Source of the DNA: Riptortus pedestris
Taxonomy: Eukaryota > Arthropoda > Insecta > Hemiptera > Alydidae
Assembly (NCBI GenBank): GCA_019009955.1
Contig: CM032233.1
Coordinates: forward strand, 126,090,001-126,154,000
DNA length: 64,000 nt
Direction of reading: 5' to 3'
In this document: positions 48,341-60,341 of the stretch, piece by piece
How the letters are laid out: each line of letters begins with the position of its first letter
Position numbering within the stretch: the first letter of the stretch is position 1
Position numbers and translations under genes: made by a program
Notes under the pieces: model-generated
Databases searched by the model: none
Told to the model about the DNA's origin: nothing
Seen by the model: only the letters and a program-made list of their open reading frames with translations

Positions 48341-48779
48341 TTGTTAGGGGGAAATGTGGAGAACAATGATAAGACTATATTAATTTGTTAATAATTTAGG
48401 TTATTTTTATTATAACAATTTTTTTCTGACCTGTATTTAGTCAGATCTGTATTTCTGTACTTTGGTAGTTCTCACATAACAATACAAAAAATTATTAAGT
48501 AGTCTACAGTTAATAATTTAGGTTATATAACATTTTTTGATCTGACCAATAAAAATGGAGAGAATATGATTTTCTGTAATACTCCTTCTTTAGCTTTGGT
48601 AGTTAGTTGTAAATACTCAAATGACAATACAAAATATCCGAATGTAATATTGTAGGTACAGTATTATCGTTAGTTGCAATTCTTTAATGTTGGTTGGTGT
48701 TCATTCTTCTATACCCGCAGGGTTCTCCTAAAATCTGGAAGGTCTCCAAGAAATAAACAAAATAATAATAAAATTTCTT

Positions 48780-48998
48780 ATTCCTATTAATTAGGATTCA
48801 CTTCTTGCTACTAATTGGGTTGAGTTATCTGCATGTTACCCTTTTCTAGCCAGGATGGATCTATGGATTTTATTTAATGGGGTTTTCACTAAATAAATTC
48901 ATATTGCCCAGGTGAGAATCGAACTTACGACTATTGGTTTTAACAAGTGAGATTAAGGCTAAGACATTGGCCCACATGGCTAATCTGAGTCCTCTACC
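48780..48998 (-). mobile_element. tRNA-derived SINE, copy 3 (older)
   Basis: Minus-strand copy, with GGCTAATCTGAG (the reverse of CTCAGATTAGCC) near 48985 and the GAATCGAAC B-box region at about 48915. More diverged than copies 1 and 2. Confidence 0.65.
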
Positions 48999-49289
48999 CT
49001 GAAATTTATACACAATATACTAACTAATTTTTAACAAATTTTAATGATGTAATATAAACAGTGAATATCCTGTAAAATCAGGGCAGTGTTTCTAAATATT
49101 AATTTTTCTACACTAGGAGTCATTTTATAGTGTATTTTCTAATAGTATAATGTAATAGAATAATTTGAAAATTTATTAATATTAGGGTAAAATATTTAGT
49201 TATTTTATATTTTAGCAGATTTCCCTGAATCTAAAATTTTAATGATGTAAGATAGACAGTAAAGATCCTATAAAATTAGGCAGTGTTCA

Positions 49290-49290
49290 A

Positions 49291-49346
<56 letters not shown>
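49290..49346. repeat. (TA)n microsatellite
   Basis: About 54 bp of TA preceding a (TA)n-bounded repeat. Confidence 0.9.
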
Positions 49347-49349
<3 letters not shown>

Positions 49350-50095
49350 TATTGGTCTGTTAATACTCTATAATGTTGGTTTCATTGTAACCAATCTTGA
49401 TAGTTAAATGTTTTGTGTAAGAACGTTAAGGTTTGTTAATACCTGGAATCGGTCTAGTGAGGGGTGGGGGATCGATATATCTCTGTTAGTATCATTTGGT
49501 TGGAAAAAGCATAGAGAACCACTCTTATATGCTTTTCCACTATCTTGATAATTAACCAAGATATTTACATTTATTAGTTTTCAAGCCTTCAGTAAACCCC
49601 CACTCCTACTCTTGCCATATAAAGATAAGCTGTTATATCATGAACCACTTTATTCGAAGCTTATATACCAAATATTGTCTTCATTGAACTTTTACTGTAT
49701 GATATGCACGCAAATAAGCACTATGTTGGTGTCATCAATTAAGACTCCTAAAGATTCTGGTCTTGACTCGAAAATGTTTATTCGATCAATACTATTCTCA
49801 ATATTTAGCTGTTTAATTTAAATAGAATGTTCATATTCATTAATGGCTGAAATCGCCCATTAAAAATGGGGGGGAGGTTCAGAGGAGGGGTTCAAAATAT
49901 CTCCTTCATTATGAGTTGGATAGAAAACTTTCATAGAACCAATCTTAATGAGTTGTTGATGTTCTACAATTGTTGTTCTATATTTATCTTTTTATAACTC
50001 ATATATTAAGCAAGTTATTTGCGCTTTCATGTTTTCTGCCTTCAGTAAACCCCCAATTTTACTCATTAGGTTTTTTTACTTAGAATTATAAAAAT
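49347..50095 (+). mobile_element. (TA)n-bounded repeat, partial copies in tandem
   Basis: Begins GGTCTGTTAATACTC after (TA)n. It contains CTTCAGTAAACCCCCACTCC twice (about 49586 and 50038), so two partial copies lie head to tail; the second starts near 49840 (TTAATGGCTGAAATC). Confidence 0.55.
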
Positions 50096-50121
50096 ATGGT
50101 GAGATGAGATCAAGAGTGTGT

Positions 50122-50420
50122 AATGGCAGCCTTTATTTTGGGAGTTGAACTTTTTCTTCTATCCACTAGATCCAGTACATTTATGTTATACTTACGAAAC
50201 ATACTCTTGTTGATTGATAAATAAGAAATAAAAAAAATTATGGACTATTGTTCCTATTAGAAACACATTGTTGAAATAACAACGTTTTCAAAAATAACAA
50301 AATTTAGAAATTATTTAAAAAATAAATTAATAAAACTTGATAAACTTAATAAATAGAGACCCCATCAAATTATTATAACACTGCATTTACTATAACCATG
50401 TTATTCGAAAGTTACTTAAT
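50122..50420. repeat. Segmental duplicate of the intron around the piggyBac-like element (empty site)
   Basis: 50122-50184 matches 36431-36494 and 50190-50420 matches 37608-37830. The 1.1-kb element is absent here: GATCCAGTACATTTATGTTA runs straight through. Confidence 0.75.
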
Positions 50421-52057
50421 AAATGTAAAGTATATATTAAGCTACTGTTACAAATTAAAGCAAGTTATTATATCTACAGAATACGGCCTTTTCCTAGATG
50501 TTTTAGGAGAACAGACTTTCTTTTAAGTGTCCATCACTAAATAAATGCCTATGCTCATACATGAATTGAATGTAGGATGAAGCATCAGATATCAGTAGTA
50601 TCAATTTTAAAATAACCCACTCCCCCACCAATGGTAAATGTTTTATTCATTTCAATATACTTTAGAACACCCTCTTTTCTGACACACCAGTCATTACCTG
50701 TCAAGTTCTAGTCCTTCTAAAATTTGCTGAGAATACACAATGTTTTTATGATGAGGTGATTTTTAAAGATCTTAAAATTTATGGCAGAGACACGACATTG
50801 GATCATTGAGAATTGGATGGATCCAATTAAATGAAAATAAAGTTTACTATGTCATGCTATTTTCCATGTATGCCTAGGCCTCAGCTACCAATCAGTCTAG
50901 TCTATTGCTAAAATTCTCTAATTCCACACCCCAGCCTCTGCAGATCAATCCTCAAGTCTTCTTGAATGGCTGCCTAGACAAAACTCTCCTCTTTGTTTAC
51001 TCTATATACTGTTATTAGATAGGATTATTAAAGAACTGAGCAGCAGAAAATAGGGCTTATAAACAACTAGATGAGATAACAACAGGGATCGTATTATAAT
51101 TGGCTATCAAAGAACTTGGATTCTGGAAAACTCATCAACCAACTAACTTATTAGTAAACTCAGATATACAACAATCTAGATATAAATAAATTTTACAATA
51201 AAAACTTGACAACTAAATGACTTGGCTACTGGCCAACTGAGGGGCTAACATATTTTTCTAATAAACAAATATACATTTTATCAGTGATGAAATAGCTGAT
51301 AGTTAGCTATGGGTATACAAAACAACTGTGATAGTAAACAATACTGAGTTGCAGATTAGTATGATTGCTGGAAAACCTAGACTACTAAAAAATGTATTTT
51401 CCAAACAGATTATCTATGAAAAAAAATATCCTACGATACACCTAGATTACTTAGTGAACTATTTATTACCCCCCCCCCTCCCAAACTTGACTACAAAATG
51501 ATGCCCATCAAAAAATATTCTTGCTAACCTTGTTGCCTACTAAACTAGTCAAATACTATACAACTTTACCGCCATAATACTTACCATATTACTTGAATGC
51601 AAAAAGACTTCTTCGCTGAACAATTTTATTATCAAGCAAATTAACTTTAAATCAAATATATTACAACAGGTCGTTTAACCCACTTAACAATAGGCCACCA
51701 AGCTTTGCTAGAGGTTAAACAATGTATTGCGTGTATTGGCAGAATACAAGTTATTTTATGTTAATTCATAGTAATAGTAGAAGTGCTTTAAGCTAATTCA
51801 TAGATTAGAATAGCGACAGTAATTGATATATGTACTCCTATACATCTAAACCAAGATAAATAAAAAATAATTTTTTGATAGTGACATAAGATGTAACTCA
51901 ATTATCCAAAACCAAATATCATATTTGATTATGTAATGTCAGTGTTGTAAAATGGATACTGTCTACCGATTATCAATTAGAACTGGGTGTTCTATAAGTG
52001 GGATACATACCCAAACCAGGATTAACAGGCTTTTTTAGAAATGTTTTACATAGCTCA
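50421..52057. other. Intron without recognisable content
   Basis: About 1.6 kb of AT-rich, apparently non-repetitive sequence; no exon-like signal with both splice sites and an open phase-0 frame was found. Confidence 0.4.
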
Positions 52058-52061
52058 TTAA

Positions 52062-52938
52062 CACGTTCAGTACGGCAAGGGGTCAAATGACCCCGTACGT
52101 AACTGTCTCCCAGGACGGGTCGGTTTTGAAGATAAATGTTCAAAAAATACTTTGACGGTTTTTGCTTTGTACTAGTAAATATAATTAAAAATAGTACGTT
52201 TATATATTTCAAATCCAAAAAATACGTCGTAAATCATTGAAAAATGCACAGGGCTTTATGATCCCGTGCCGGCCTGGAGAGTGGTATTTGGGCTTTAGTC
52301 TGGCACAGGCTCATAGAGCCCCGTGTTATTTCCCATGCTTTTCCTGTGAACTACTTGTTCTGATATTTACATAGGCTTAGGTAAATAATAGAACGCACCC
52401 CTTCCATTTCAGTTTACTTATTGCTGTCGTTTTGAAACATTAATCTGTATAATGTGCAAATCACGTGGCCGACAATTAGTGGATTTAGCTTTATTAAAAA
52501 CGTGTTCCGGGTGTTACGAAAAATGAAGAAAAACATTTTCCTCTAAAGAAGCAGACAAAAAAGTTAGAACGTATTTTGAAGTGTGCAACATGAAGTCACT
52601 TTGTCTATAATGCTTCAACAACTGCCATAAATCTATGTCCTAACCATTGTTAGAATGAAAAATAGTAATTATTTGTTTATTCATATTATTTCTTTATTAT
52701 GTTTATTTTCTAATTATTTGTTTAAACTAAACACCTAGTTCCTAGTTCGTTTTTCTCGTTTTCTAATTTTATCTTTATAAACTAATACATTTTTATTTTA
52801 ATGTGTCATAATTTAAAGTTATTTCATATTCACCCATTTTAATGTATAACAAAAATTAAAATCCTTCGTTGATCACCAAAATTATCACACAAAGGAGAAA
52901 AAAAGTTCCGGACAAGGTGAAAATATTCATTTCTAAGT
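52062..52938 (+). mobile_element. piggyBac-like element, second copy, right end missing
   Basis: TTAA at 52058-52061 then CACGTTCAGTACGGC, parallel to the element at 36499 over its first 900 bp. It loses homology at ATTCATTTCTAAGTA. The Cys-rich transposase end is present but more broken. Confidence 0.75.
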
Positions 52939-53039
52939 AAAAGAAAAAAACAGAATTAAATGGACAATAACACATATCCAATGAGAGTGAAGAAAAAAGA
53001 AACTTAGCTGTAGTATATAAAAGAAAGAAAAATTATAAA

Positions 53040-53160
53040 AAACCCATAAATCATTTAAACAAGGAGAAAAATATAATAATATATACATCATATTGTGTGG
53101 CATTACAGCACAAAGATTATTTGTGCAAGTAGCTACTCGGTAGCCTTTCAATTCAGATTA
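53040..53160. repeat. Duplicated intron block (also at 58283-58390)
   Basis: ATTTAAACAAGGAGAAAAATATAATAAT...CAAGTAGCTACTC recurs at 58289-58372 with substitutions, another sign of cassette duplication. Confidence 0.6.
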
Positions 53161-53343
53161 GGCACTATAGGAATAGATTAGTCTAACCTCTAAACTGTAA
53201 TGCAACTGAAATATTCCGCTTTAAAAGCCACTGGGCAAATAGAAAGGAGCACATTTACAAGTGGCCATCTAAGCAACAGTCATGTAGGGAAGAGGAAGAG
53301 GAGAGTACTAAAATATGTGTGTGTGTTTTTTTATTAAAAATGT

Positions 53344-53558
<215 letters not shown>

Positions 53559-53778
53559 ATTATTTCTACATTTTTATAGAAATAACCTTTTGAGAACAAA
53601 AAAAAAGTAATTAATTTTTAACAAATTTCAATGATTTTAGATAATACTGATCCTATAAAATAAGAAAAGATGTGCTAAAAATTATATTTTCTTCTATTGG
53701 TGGAGTAAAATAGACAAAATAAGTTTTAGAGTATATTTAATGCAAACATAAATATATTTCTATTATTTCTATGTTTAG

Positions 53779-53895
53779 CAAACAGAAGGAGCAGGAGATA
53801 TTGTCACTACTCCCTTTTCAAATGCCTTAAACCAAAAGAGTGTTGACGTTGATAATGAATACGATGAATTAAAATGTATACAATCGTTCTTAAAG
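53779..53895 (+). CDS. Family B exon, copy B2 (39 aa)
   Basis: 117 bp, phase 0, acceptor TATGTTTAG, donor AAG|GTAGGT. Same length and frame as the copy at 48103, with ten amino-acid replacements and only about four silent changes counted by eye. The shared intron flank begins before 53570, and the cassette extends upstream to about 53240, where it matches 47763 onwards. Confidence 0.68.
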
Positions 53896-53965
53896 GTAGG
53901 TTATTAAGGTCTTCTGCAGAAGTTGCATATAGTTTATTTTTATGAAAATAAAACCTCAGAATATT

Positions 53966-55480
53966 AAAAAAAATAATAACATTAATTTAACCAAGCCCTA
54001 TGATAATTATTTGCTATATATTGTATTAATAAGGGCCTATTTACTTTATTTATTAAATCTAATTACAGATTGCTACTTACATTTCTGAAGTGCTCGTTCG
54101 TTGCTACTGTACCTCATTGGGGAGGTTGTTGGTACTTAGATTCCCGAAGTAAATGCAAAATATTTTAAATGACAAATAAATGTTCAAAGAAATAGACTAT
54201 GATCTGACAAACAGTCATCATCGTAGTCATAAAGTATGTGGACCAATTGATAAAAAATAATTTTATAATGAAAAAAGATAAACCAAAATTTATAAGTTAC
54301 AATAGTATCTATACCACTACTAAACAATGGTTTAATTAAAACGCATAAAAACGGGTAAGCCACTTCACCCTATAGTTAGTGGTTGCGAGGCACTATTTTA
54401 CAAACTGGGTAAACTATTTGATATAGATTTGAAACCATTTGCCCAGGATAAGCCCTTTGATGCTTTCAGAGCTATTGACTTAAGAAATAAACTTAAAAAT
54501 GCAAAAGCCTTACCCAATACCAAGTTGGTTTCATTTGACATAATTTATATGTATCCAAATATAGACTATGTAATAAAAATAATTAAGAAATAATTGGGAA
54601 AAAAATGTGAAATATACACAATTTAAAGACAAGGATTTATTTTTAAAAGGTATAAAATTATGTTGTCAAAACGGATATTGCAAATTTAATGATAAAATGT
54701 AGTAAAAGGTATACGGCATGCAAATGGGGAATGTATTTCCGTAGTGATTAACACTGTTTTTATGAACCAATTTTTTATGTAACTAATTGAAGATAGTGAA
54801 ATACATATCCAATTTTTCTCAGGGAAGAAAAGAAAGGTCTCGTTCTTTCACAGTTGTTTGAAAACCACAAGTTTATTTTTACTTAAAGGTTAAAGCAACA
54901 TGTAAAAAGTATTGACAATAATGAAAATAAAACTGCTTCGACGGATCATTCCATCTCCAAGAAACACACCTTCAATTTTGAAGTTCAAATAATTCATAAG
55001 GAAACAAATAACATAAAATGAAAAATAAAAGAGGATATTCACATAATAAAAAGTAGAAAAAAAGCATTAAACAAAAACCCAGAAATTAAATACCTCAATC
55101 ATATATTCTATAACATTTTATCTTAAAATAATCCATTTTAGATTATGACACAAAATAATTGAGTTCAAGGTTGACATGTAAATACTTCGGGAATCTAAGT
55201 ACCAACAACCTCCCCAGTGAGGAAGGGACAGTAGCAACGAACGAGCTTTTCAGAAATGTAGGTAGCAATCTGTAATTAGATTTAATAAATATATCATGTA
55301 AGAAGGCACTTATTAATACAATATCTAGCAAGGGATTATCATAGGGTTTGGTTAAATTAATGTTATTATTTTTTTGAAAAGGGATAGCCCCTGAAGAGGT
55401 GGAATGTAAGCCATGAAACATGTAGGGCAGTATCAATGAAGTTTGTGCGAAAAATGTTTTCTATTGGTGACCCTTGCCAT
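53966..55480 (+). mobile_element. Penelope-like element with inverted terminal repeats, decayed
   Basis: 53966-54165 is the reverse complement of about 55163-55365. Between them the plus strand encodes PIVSGCEALFYKLGK, FRAIDLRNKLKNAK, TKLVSFDIIYMYPNI, and after several stops MQMGNVFP, the order of motifs in Penelope-like reverse transcriptases (VSFDV...NIP; GLPMGS...SP). It ends with CCCCTGAAGAGGTGG and CATGAAACATGTAGGGCAG, resembling Penelope terminal sequence. The GIY-YIG endonuclease is not visible. Many stops, so inactive. Confidence 0.7.
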
Positions 55481-55521
55481 GAAACTTTGAAGAATTGAGG
55501 AATATATATATGGTCCAAGAT

Positions 55522-56110
55522 GGCTGACAGGACTGAATTGTTAGATCAAGTGGTAAAACTATTGCAACCCATAAGTACATTTTCTACATTAAAAAGAGAC
55601 TTTAAAATTATCTTAACCCTTTCACTATAGTGGCTTTGCGCAATTAAAGGGTTAAACCGGGCTTTAACATTAATACAAGAAGTGCAACGCTCATTAGAGG
55701 AGAAAATTTAAGACTTTCCTCAAAAAACATCTAGTCAAGAAGAGAAGGTTAGTAACAAACCATCCTTTTCCCAAATTTTGAAATCAGAAATATCCACAAT
55801 TAAACCTTCATACAAACTAATTGTTAAAAATAAGATAGCAGATACAAATATAGAGGAAAATAGAACTGCATTTCTCTATTTAATCACAGCAACATCCTTA
55901 ATCTGTCCCCATTGCAGCGAACAGCATAGAGCCCTGGACTGTGAGAAGATGGATCTCAAAGAAGAACACAAATGTATTAATTGTGTTAATTATAATAGCT
56001 ATTCCAAACCCCATCTTCAGGTACCCATTAACCACTCATCTTTATCACAGGTATGCCCAACTGATAAATTTTACCTCAAAAGGCTAAACCAAAATACAGA
56101 TTACTACTAA
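55522..56110 (+). pseudogene. R1-like ORF1 with a zinc knuckle
   Basis: Starts MADRTELLDQVVKLL, interrupted at 55617-55651 by a 35-bp TTAA-flanked remnant. Later CPHCSEQHRALDCEKM and CINCVNYN zinc-knuckle-like motifs in the frame 55778-56110. Confidence 0.55.
55617..55651. mobile_element. 35-bp TTAA-flanked CCCTTT...AAAGGG remnant
   Basis: TTAA (55613-55616), CCCTTT, 23 bp, AAAGGG, TTAA (55652-55655): the termini of a piggyBac-superfamily element with almost nothing between. Could be a coincidence in AT-rich DNA. Confidence 0.35.
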
Positions 56111-56493
56111 CTTTGCCATGAGATCAGGAAATAAGATTACTGATTGTAAATTTTTATTATGGTTAAACATTTGCCAAATGCAATTTTTAATGTTTATGCA
56201 TTCAATCACAAAACACTTTAATGCACGCATATCATATACTTGAATATTTTTACTGAAAATTATTAAAGATAAAGAAACTATGATACCACATGGTTGACCT
56301 AACCTATCTTTGGAATACATTCCAAAGTATATGGAATATTGCTTTAATTATCATATGGTCTTAATGATAAGAGATTTATGATTAGGTTATGTTCCATTCC
56401 ACCAGATGTCTTTACTTGTGGTTTGCAATACCAAAAAAAAAATGGTTTTGTTTGTTTTTTTCAAGTCAAATTTGCATCACATAATAATATTTC

Positions 56494-57100
56494 ATGGAGA
56501 AAAATAAATTCATTTTGTTCCAATTAAAATTTTTACAATTAAATTTAAAACATTGCAAAAAAGCTACAAAGATTTTAAAAAATACTATTGAAAAGAACAA
56601 TATTGATATTTGTTTGATACAGGAACCATATGTTGGGACTAAATTAATTCCTAATCATAAGTTCAGAATATTTCAGAAAGATAGCACAGCATCAAGATTA
56701 CAGATCATTATTAATAATAAAAATATTGATGCAATTTTAGATTCATCTCATAGTAGTAAAGATATAACTGCCGTTATAATTGAAATAAGCTGCTCTAAAT
56801 ATTTACTAGTAAGAGCTTATTTAGTTATTACTTCTGATATTAACTCTGATATTAATAACCTAACTAAAATTATTTCTGATTATAAAGGACATCAAATAAT
56901 ACTTGGATTAGACAGTAATGCAAGATCTAAGCTTTGGTATGATATATTGACTAACGCTCGTGGACATAATTTGAAGAATTCTTAATAACTCATAACTTAC
57001 AGATATTAAATGAACAACAAAGCCTACCAACTTTCGATGGACCAATCGGACGTAGTAATATTGACATCCTTTTTGTTCTTGCAATATTAATAAAAATATT
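56494..57100 (+). pseudogene. R1-like endonuclease
   Basis: LKFLQLNLKHCKKAT...NNIDICLIQEPYVG (catalytic Glu), LGLDSNARSKLWY, then after a frameshift at about 56980 LNEQQSLPTF and SNIDILF. The pattern is that of R1-clade apurinic-type endonucleases. Confidence 0.75.
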
Positions 57101-57153
57101 AGTTGCTGGAAAATATAAACTTCAGACAATTTTTTGGATCATTTAACAATTAC

Positions 57154-57590
57154 TGTTCGCGGAAGATTGAAGTCCGCAAAGAGCAAAGCAGGCGCGCGAC
57201 TTCGATGACGACATCCACCGCCACTCATCCTTGCCCTGGACTGGGGACCTCGCTGCCAGCGCATCCAGCCACGAGGGGGACCGACAGGAAAGGGCAAGAA
57301 GACGGGAACAAGATGGGAGCCTAGTGCGGCAGAAAGGAGCTCTCTTATCATCAAGGTGAAAAACCCCCTCAAAATGCACGAGTAGGCGTTAAAGGGCCCG
57401 TCGGGCAATGAATCGGGGAAGAACCAGGAAGGAGAAGAGCCAAGAACAATTAATAAAGTGAGTACTCACATTTATATCAAAATTCGTCACACATCGAAGC
57501 CAACTGGCATAAACCCAATAATGGGCATCACCACAGCAACCAGCTCCACAACCAGCCCCAACCAACCCACAGCGGCTCACCAATTGGAAC
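57154..57590. mobile_element. GC-rich insert, possible solo LTR plus leader of a Ty3/gypsy-type element
   Basis: GC content is far above its surroundings. It starts TGTTCGCGGA; AATAAAG at about 57453; a possible LTR end TTCGTCACA at about 57491; then about 100 bp of CCA-rich leader. It replaces the stretch between endonuclease and reverse transcriptase of the R1-like element. No target duplication found, so the class is uncertain. Confidence 0.35.
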
Positions 57591-57599
57591 ATTATTAGA

Positions 57600-58290
57600 T
57601 TTTAAAAGTTTTACCCCTCAGACATCGACAGCTGAAGCTTTACAAAAAGTGGTTACTTTTACTTCAGAATCTATGAACACAAAATCACATACATTGCTCA
57701 TATCACTCGATATAAAAGGTGAGGGATTTGATAATGCGTGGTGGCCATCAATTTTGCATACTCTAAAAAAACATAACTGTCCTACAAACCTTTACAAAAT
57801 AGTGTATAATTTCTTTCAAGAAAGAAAATAATATATCATTACAAATAATATTATCATACAAAAAACACACATTAGGCACACCACAAGGGTCAAGAATTTC
57901 TCCACTATTATGGAATTTATTAATTAATAACTTACTTAATCAAGAAATGCCACCAAATGTAATTAATTACCTTAGCTTTTGCCGATGACATTATAATATT
58001 AATTAAGAACAAATTTGTTCTTAGAACTACAAGTATTAGCTAATATATAATCAATAGAGTAAAAACTTTAAAATACCTTGACGTCTATTTTTACCAAAAA
58101 TTATCATGGAACATACATGTCGACAAATTACATAACAAGCTAGTACACCTTATTCACAATTTATCTATTGCAGCATGAAACACTTAGGGATTACAAACAG
58201 AAGCACTAGAGATTCTCTACAATAGGGCTATATTACCATCTCTCACTTGCGGTATACACATTTGGTTCACTGGTAAATACCATATGATTT
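57600..58290 (+). pseudogene. R1-like reverse transcriptase
   Basis: FTPQTSTAEALQKVV, SLDIKGEGFDNAWWPSIL, then GTPQGSRISPLLWNLLIN in another frame, then SFADDIIILI (catalytic FADD), then LDVYFYQKLSWNIHV. Several frameshifts; the start of the fingers domain is lost. Confidence 0.75.
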
Positions 58291-58390
58291 AAACAAGTAG
58301 GAAAATATAATAATTTGTATATCATATTGTAGTGGCATTACAAATCAAAGATAATTTCCTCAAGTAGCTACTCAATCCCCCTGTTATCAA

Positions 58391-58889
58391 TTTATTTTTT
58401 TTTAAAGTGATCATTTCTGTCTGTTTCAGTAGCAGAGATTTTTGCTCCTTAAAATTCAACACATTTCCTAGTTACACTAATATTATATAACCTTTGGAGA
58501 TACTGCTTATAATTCTTCCCAATAGGTGTTTTGGAAGGAATAAATACCCCTTTAGAATAAATGCTTGTAATATGTCTTAGGCATTAATAGAAAAATCTTA
58601 TTGGGCACTACATGACTTCTCTTTATTCCTATTAAATTAAATTCCTTTTAAAATTTTCAACTATATGTCTCGTGTTTTATCACAATTTGTGAAGTCATAC
58701 AACTCATAGGGCCAATAATGGTCTATCTGATTTTCTAAGGGTACAACAAGTTCATCATAGAAAATAAAACGTGTAAAATATATATATATATATATATATT
58801 CTATCATTAAATTTCCAAACAATGAAGAAAGAAAGTGTAAAAAAGTGAAAGAGAGTTATCAAGTACAACTTAACAAATTGATTAATTAA
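58391..58889. other. Intron upstream of the A4 cassette
   Basis: AT-rich with a short (TA)n at 58779-58799. No gene. Confidence 0.45.
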
Positions 58890-59007
58890 TTCTTAAAAAT
58901 AACTGTTTGCAATGAAGGCTTTGATTTAATGAATAAAATTCCAATTTAATTGTTTAAGAATTGATATGCCATAACCTTTATTTAATTATATTTTTATTTC
59001 TGTTTAG

Positions 59008-59112
59008 GACACAGAAGAAAACAGGAATCTTGATCATGCCTCCTGCGAAAGCACTTCACAGCCAAAAGGAGAATCTTACGTTTTTTCTGACCAAATGATA
59101 TCCAATATAATG
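59008..59112 (+). CDS. Family A exon, copy A4 (35 aa)
   Basis: 105 bp, phase 0, acceptor TTCTGTTTAG, donor ATG|GTAAGA. Keeps HAS, Cys, ESTSQ of family A, then diverges (PKGESYVFSDQ). Upstream flank shared from about 58890 with the other family A copies; downstream flank shared to about 59290. Confidence 0.66.
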
Positions 59113-59299
59113 GTAAGAAATAAAAATTTACCTAATAAGAAATAAATATTTTACTTATATTGGTCTCACTATCAACTAAAAAGAAAATGAGATTGGAGTA
59201 AAAGAAAGTTGTCTAACAATGAAAAGTTAAAAGTCAATGAAAGGGTGCTTACATATAACGTAGATAGCCTATTCAAATTGACTAAGCAAACCTTAAACA

Positions 59300-59990
59300 C
59301 ACAAGCTTTATCACTCCGGGTCCAACTGTCTTTCCATCGGTCGGCTCCTTTGATACAGTTCTTAAATACGGATTAACTCTGTTTAATTTTTCATATACGG
59401 TGTTTTCACCACACTGTCGACCACTTAAGCCTCTTCGTCCTGAATAGGCAGCTCAACATCGCCTTTGCCATATTTGGCTAGTGGTTCGAGGTGAACCACT
59501 TTCATTTTAGACCTTGGATTGTGGTACCTGTATCCTGTAGACCACATCGTTCAATCTCTTTATCACCTTATAAGGTCCCTCCCGGTGCGTTTGCAATTTA
59601 GAGGATAATCCTTTCTTGCGTTGTGGGTTAAATAGCGGAACCATTTTTCCTTCAGTAAATCCCTCTGTATTTGCTGCTCGATCATACCTGGCTTTCATCT
59701 TATCACTGGCCATTTTAATATGGTTGTGGACAAATTCATGGAGCTCATGCAGGTCTTCTTGTTCCTGGGGAGTGTTTCCATGGTCTTCGTAGGACAGTCT
59801 GGGTTTGGCACCAAATTCCAAGTTCGCTAGCAGTTTTAGTTCTGCTCCAAATAGGATTTTTGCTGGAGTACGGTGGAATCATGGACGGCTGACCGGTATG
59901 CCCGTAGAAATTTTGGTATATGCACATCCCAATCCCTTTGGTGGGTACTAATCACTTTTCTGAGATATTCCTCCAGTGTTTAATTTTTCA
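59300..59990 (-). pseudogene. Ty3/gypsy integrase C-terminal fragment
   Basis: The minus strand encodes GAKPRLSYEDHGNT...ARYDRAANTEGFTEGKMV.LFNPQRKKGLSSKLQ...GPYKVIKRLNDVVYRIQ, the end of a Ty3/gypsy pol (after the integrase core), with the preceding part in other frames up to about 59990. Lies between exons A4 and C. Confidence 0.75.
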
Positions 59991-60150
59991 TGTAAGGTGT
60001 TTTCGCCACAATATATTTTATGTTTTTTCTTTAAGTTAATGTTTCTTTTATTTTATTATTTGTGTTTTTTGTTTGTTTTCTATCCTGAATTTTTATTTTT
60101 CTTCTTAGTTTTTCTGGTTTTTTAATTAATGTTGTTTGATTGCAATTAAG

Positions 60151-60201
60151 GATTGGTGCCGTCAGAATCGAATTATACCTGATGTGTTCTCAAGAACAGA
60201 A
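60151..60201 (+). CDS. Family C exon (17 aa): DWCRQNRIIPDVFSRTE
   Basis: 51 bp, phase 0, acceptor TTGCAATTAAG, donor GAA|GTAAGG. A 51-bp homologue with the same boundary motifs lies at 47675-47725 but carries an in-frame stop, so only this copy is intact. Confidence 0.62.
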
Positions 60202-60281
60202 GTAAGGGCAAATTACATTAACTTTTCTCTTAGAACTTCGAATTCAAAATCTGTAAAGTTTAATTATTCCTTTTTTTTAAG

Positions 60282-60341
60282 GTGCTTGATATATTTATGA
60301 AATTGAATAAACCACCTGATCTGCCGAATTATGAACCTGAG
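60282..60341 (+). CDS. Exon: VLDIFMKLNKPPDLPNYEPE (20 aa)
   Basis: 60 bp, phase 0, acceptor TTTTTTTTAAG, donor GAG|GTAAAT. Separated from the previous exon by only 80 bp, the shortest intron in the gene. No duplicate seen. Confidence 0.6.

Larger units (their letters stand above)
55522..58300 (+). mobile_element. R1-like non-LTR retrotransposon, decayed and interrupted
   Basis: Plus-strand order: ORF1 (55522-56110), endonuclease (56494-57100), a GC-rich insert (57154-57590), reverse transcriptase (57600-58290). Numerous frameshifts. It is truncated after the reverse transcriptase at about 58300, where a duplicated intron block begins. Confidence 0.75.

Noticed and set aside
57139..57408. Overlapping 78-97 codon frames in the GC-rich island
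   Set aside because: High GC lowers stop-codon frequency; no motif, both strands open, inside a broken LINE.
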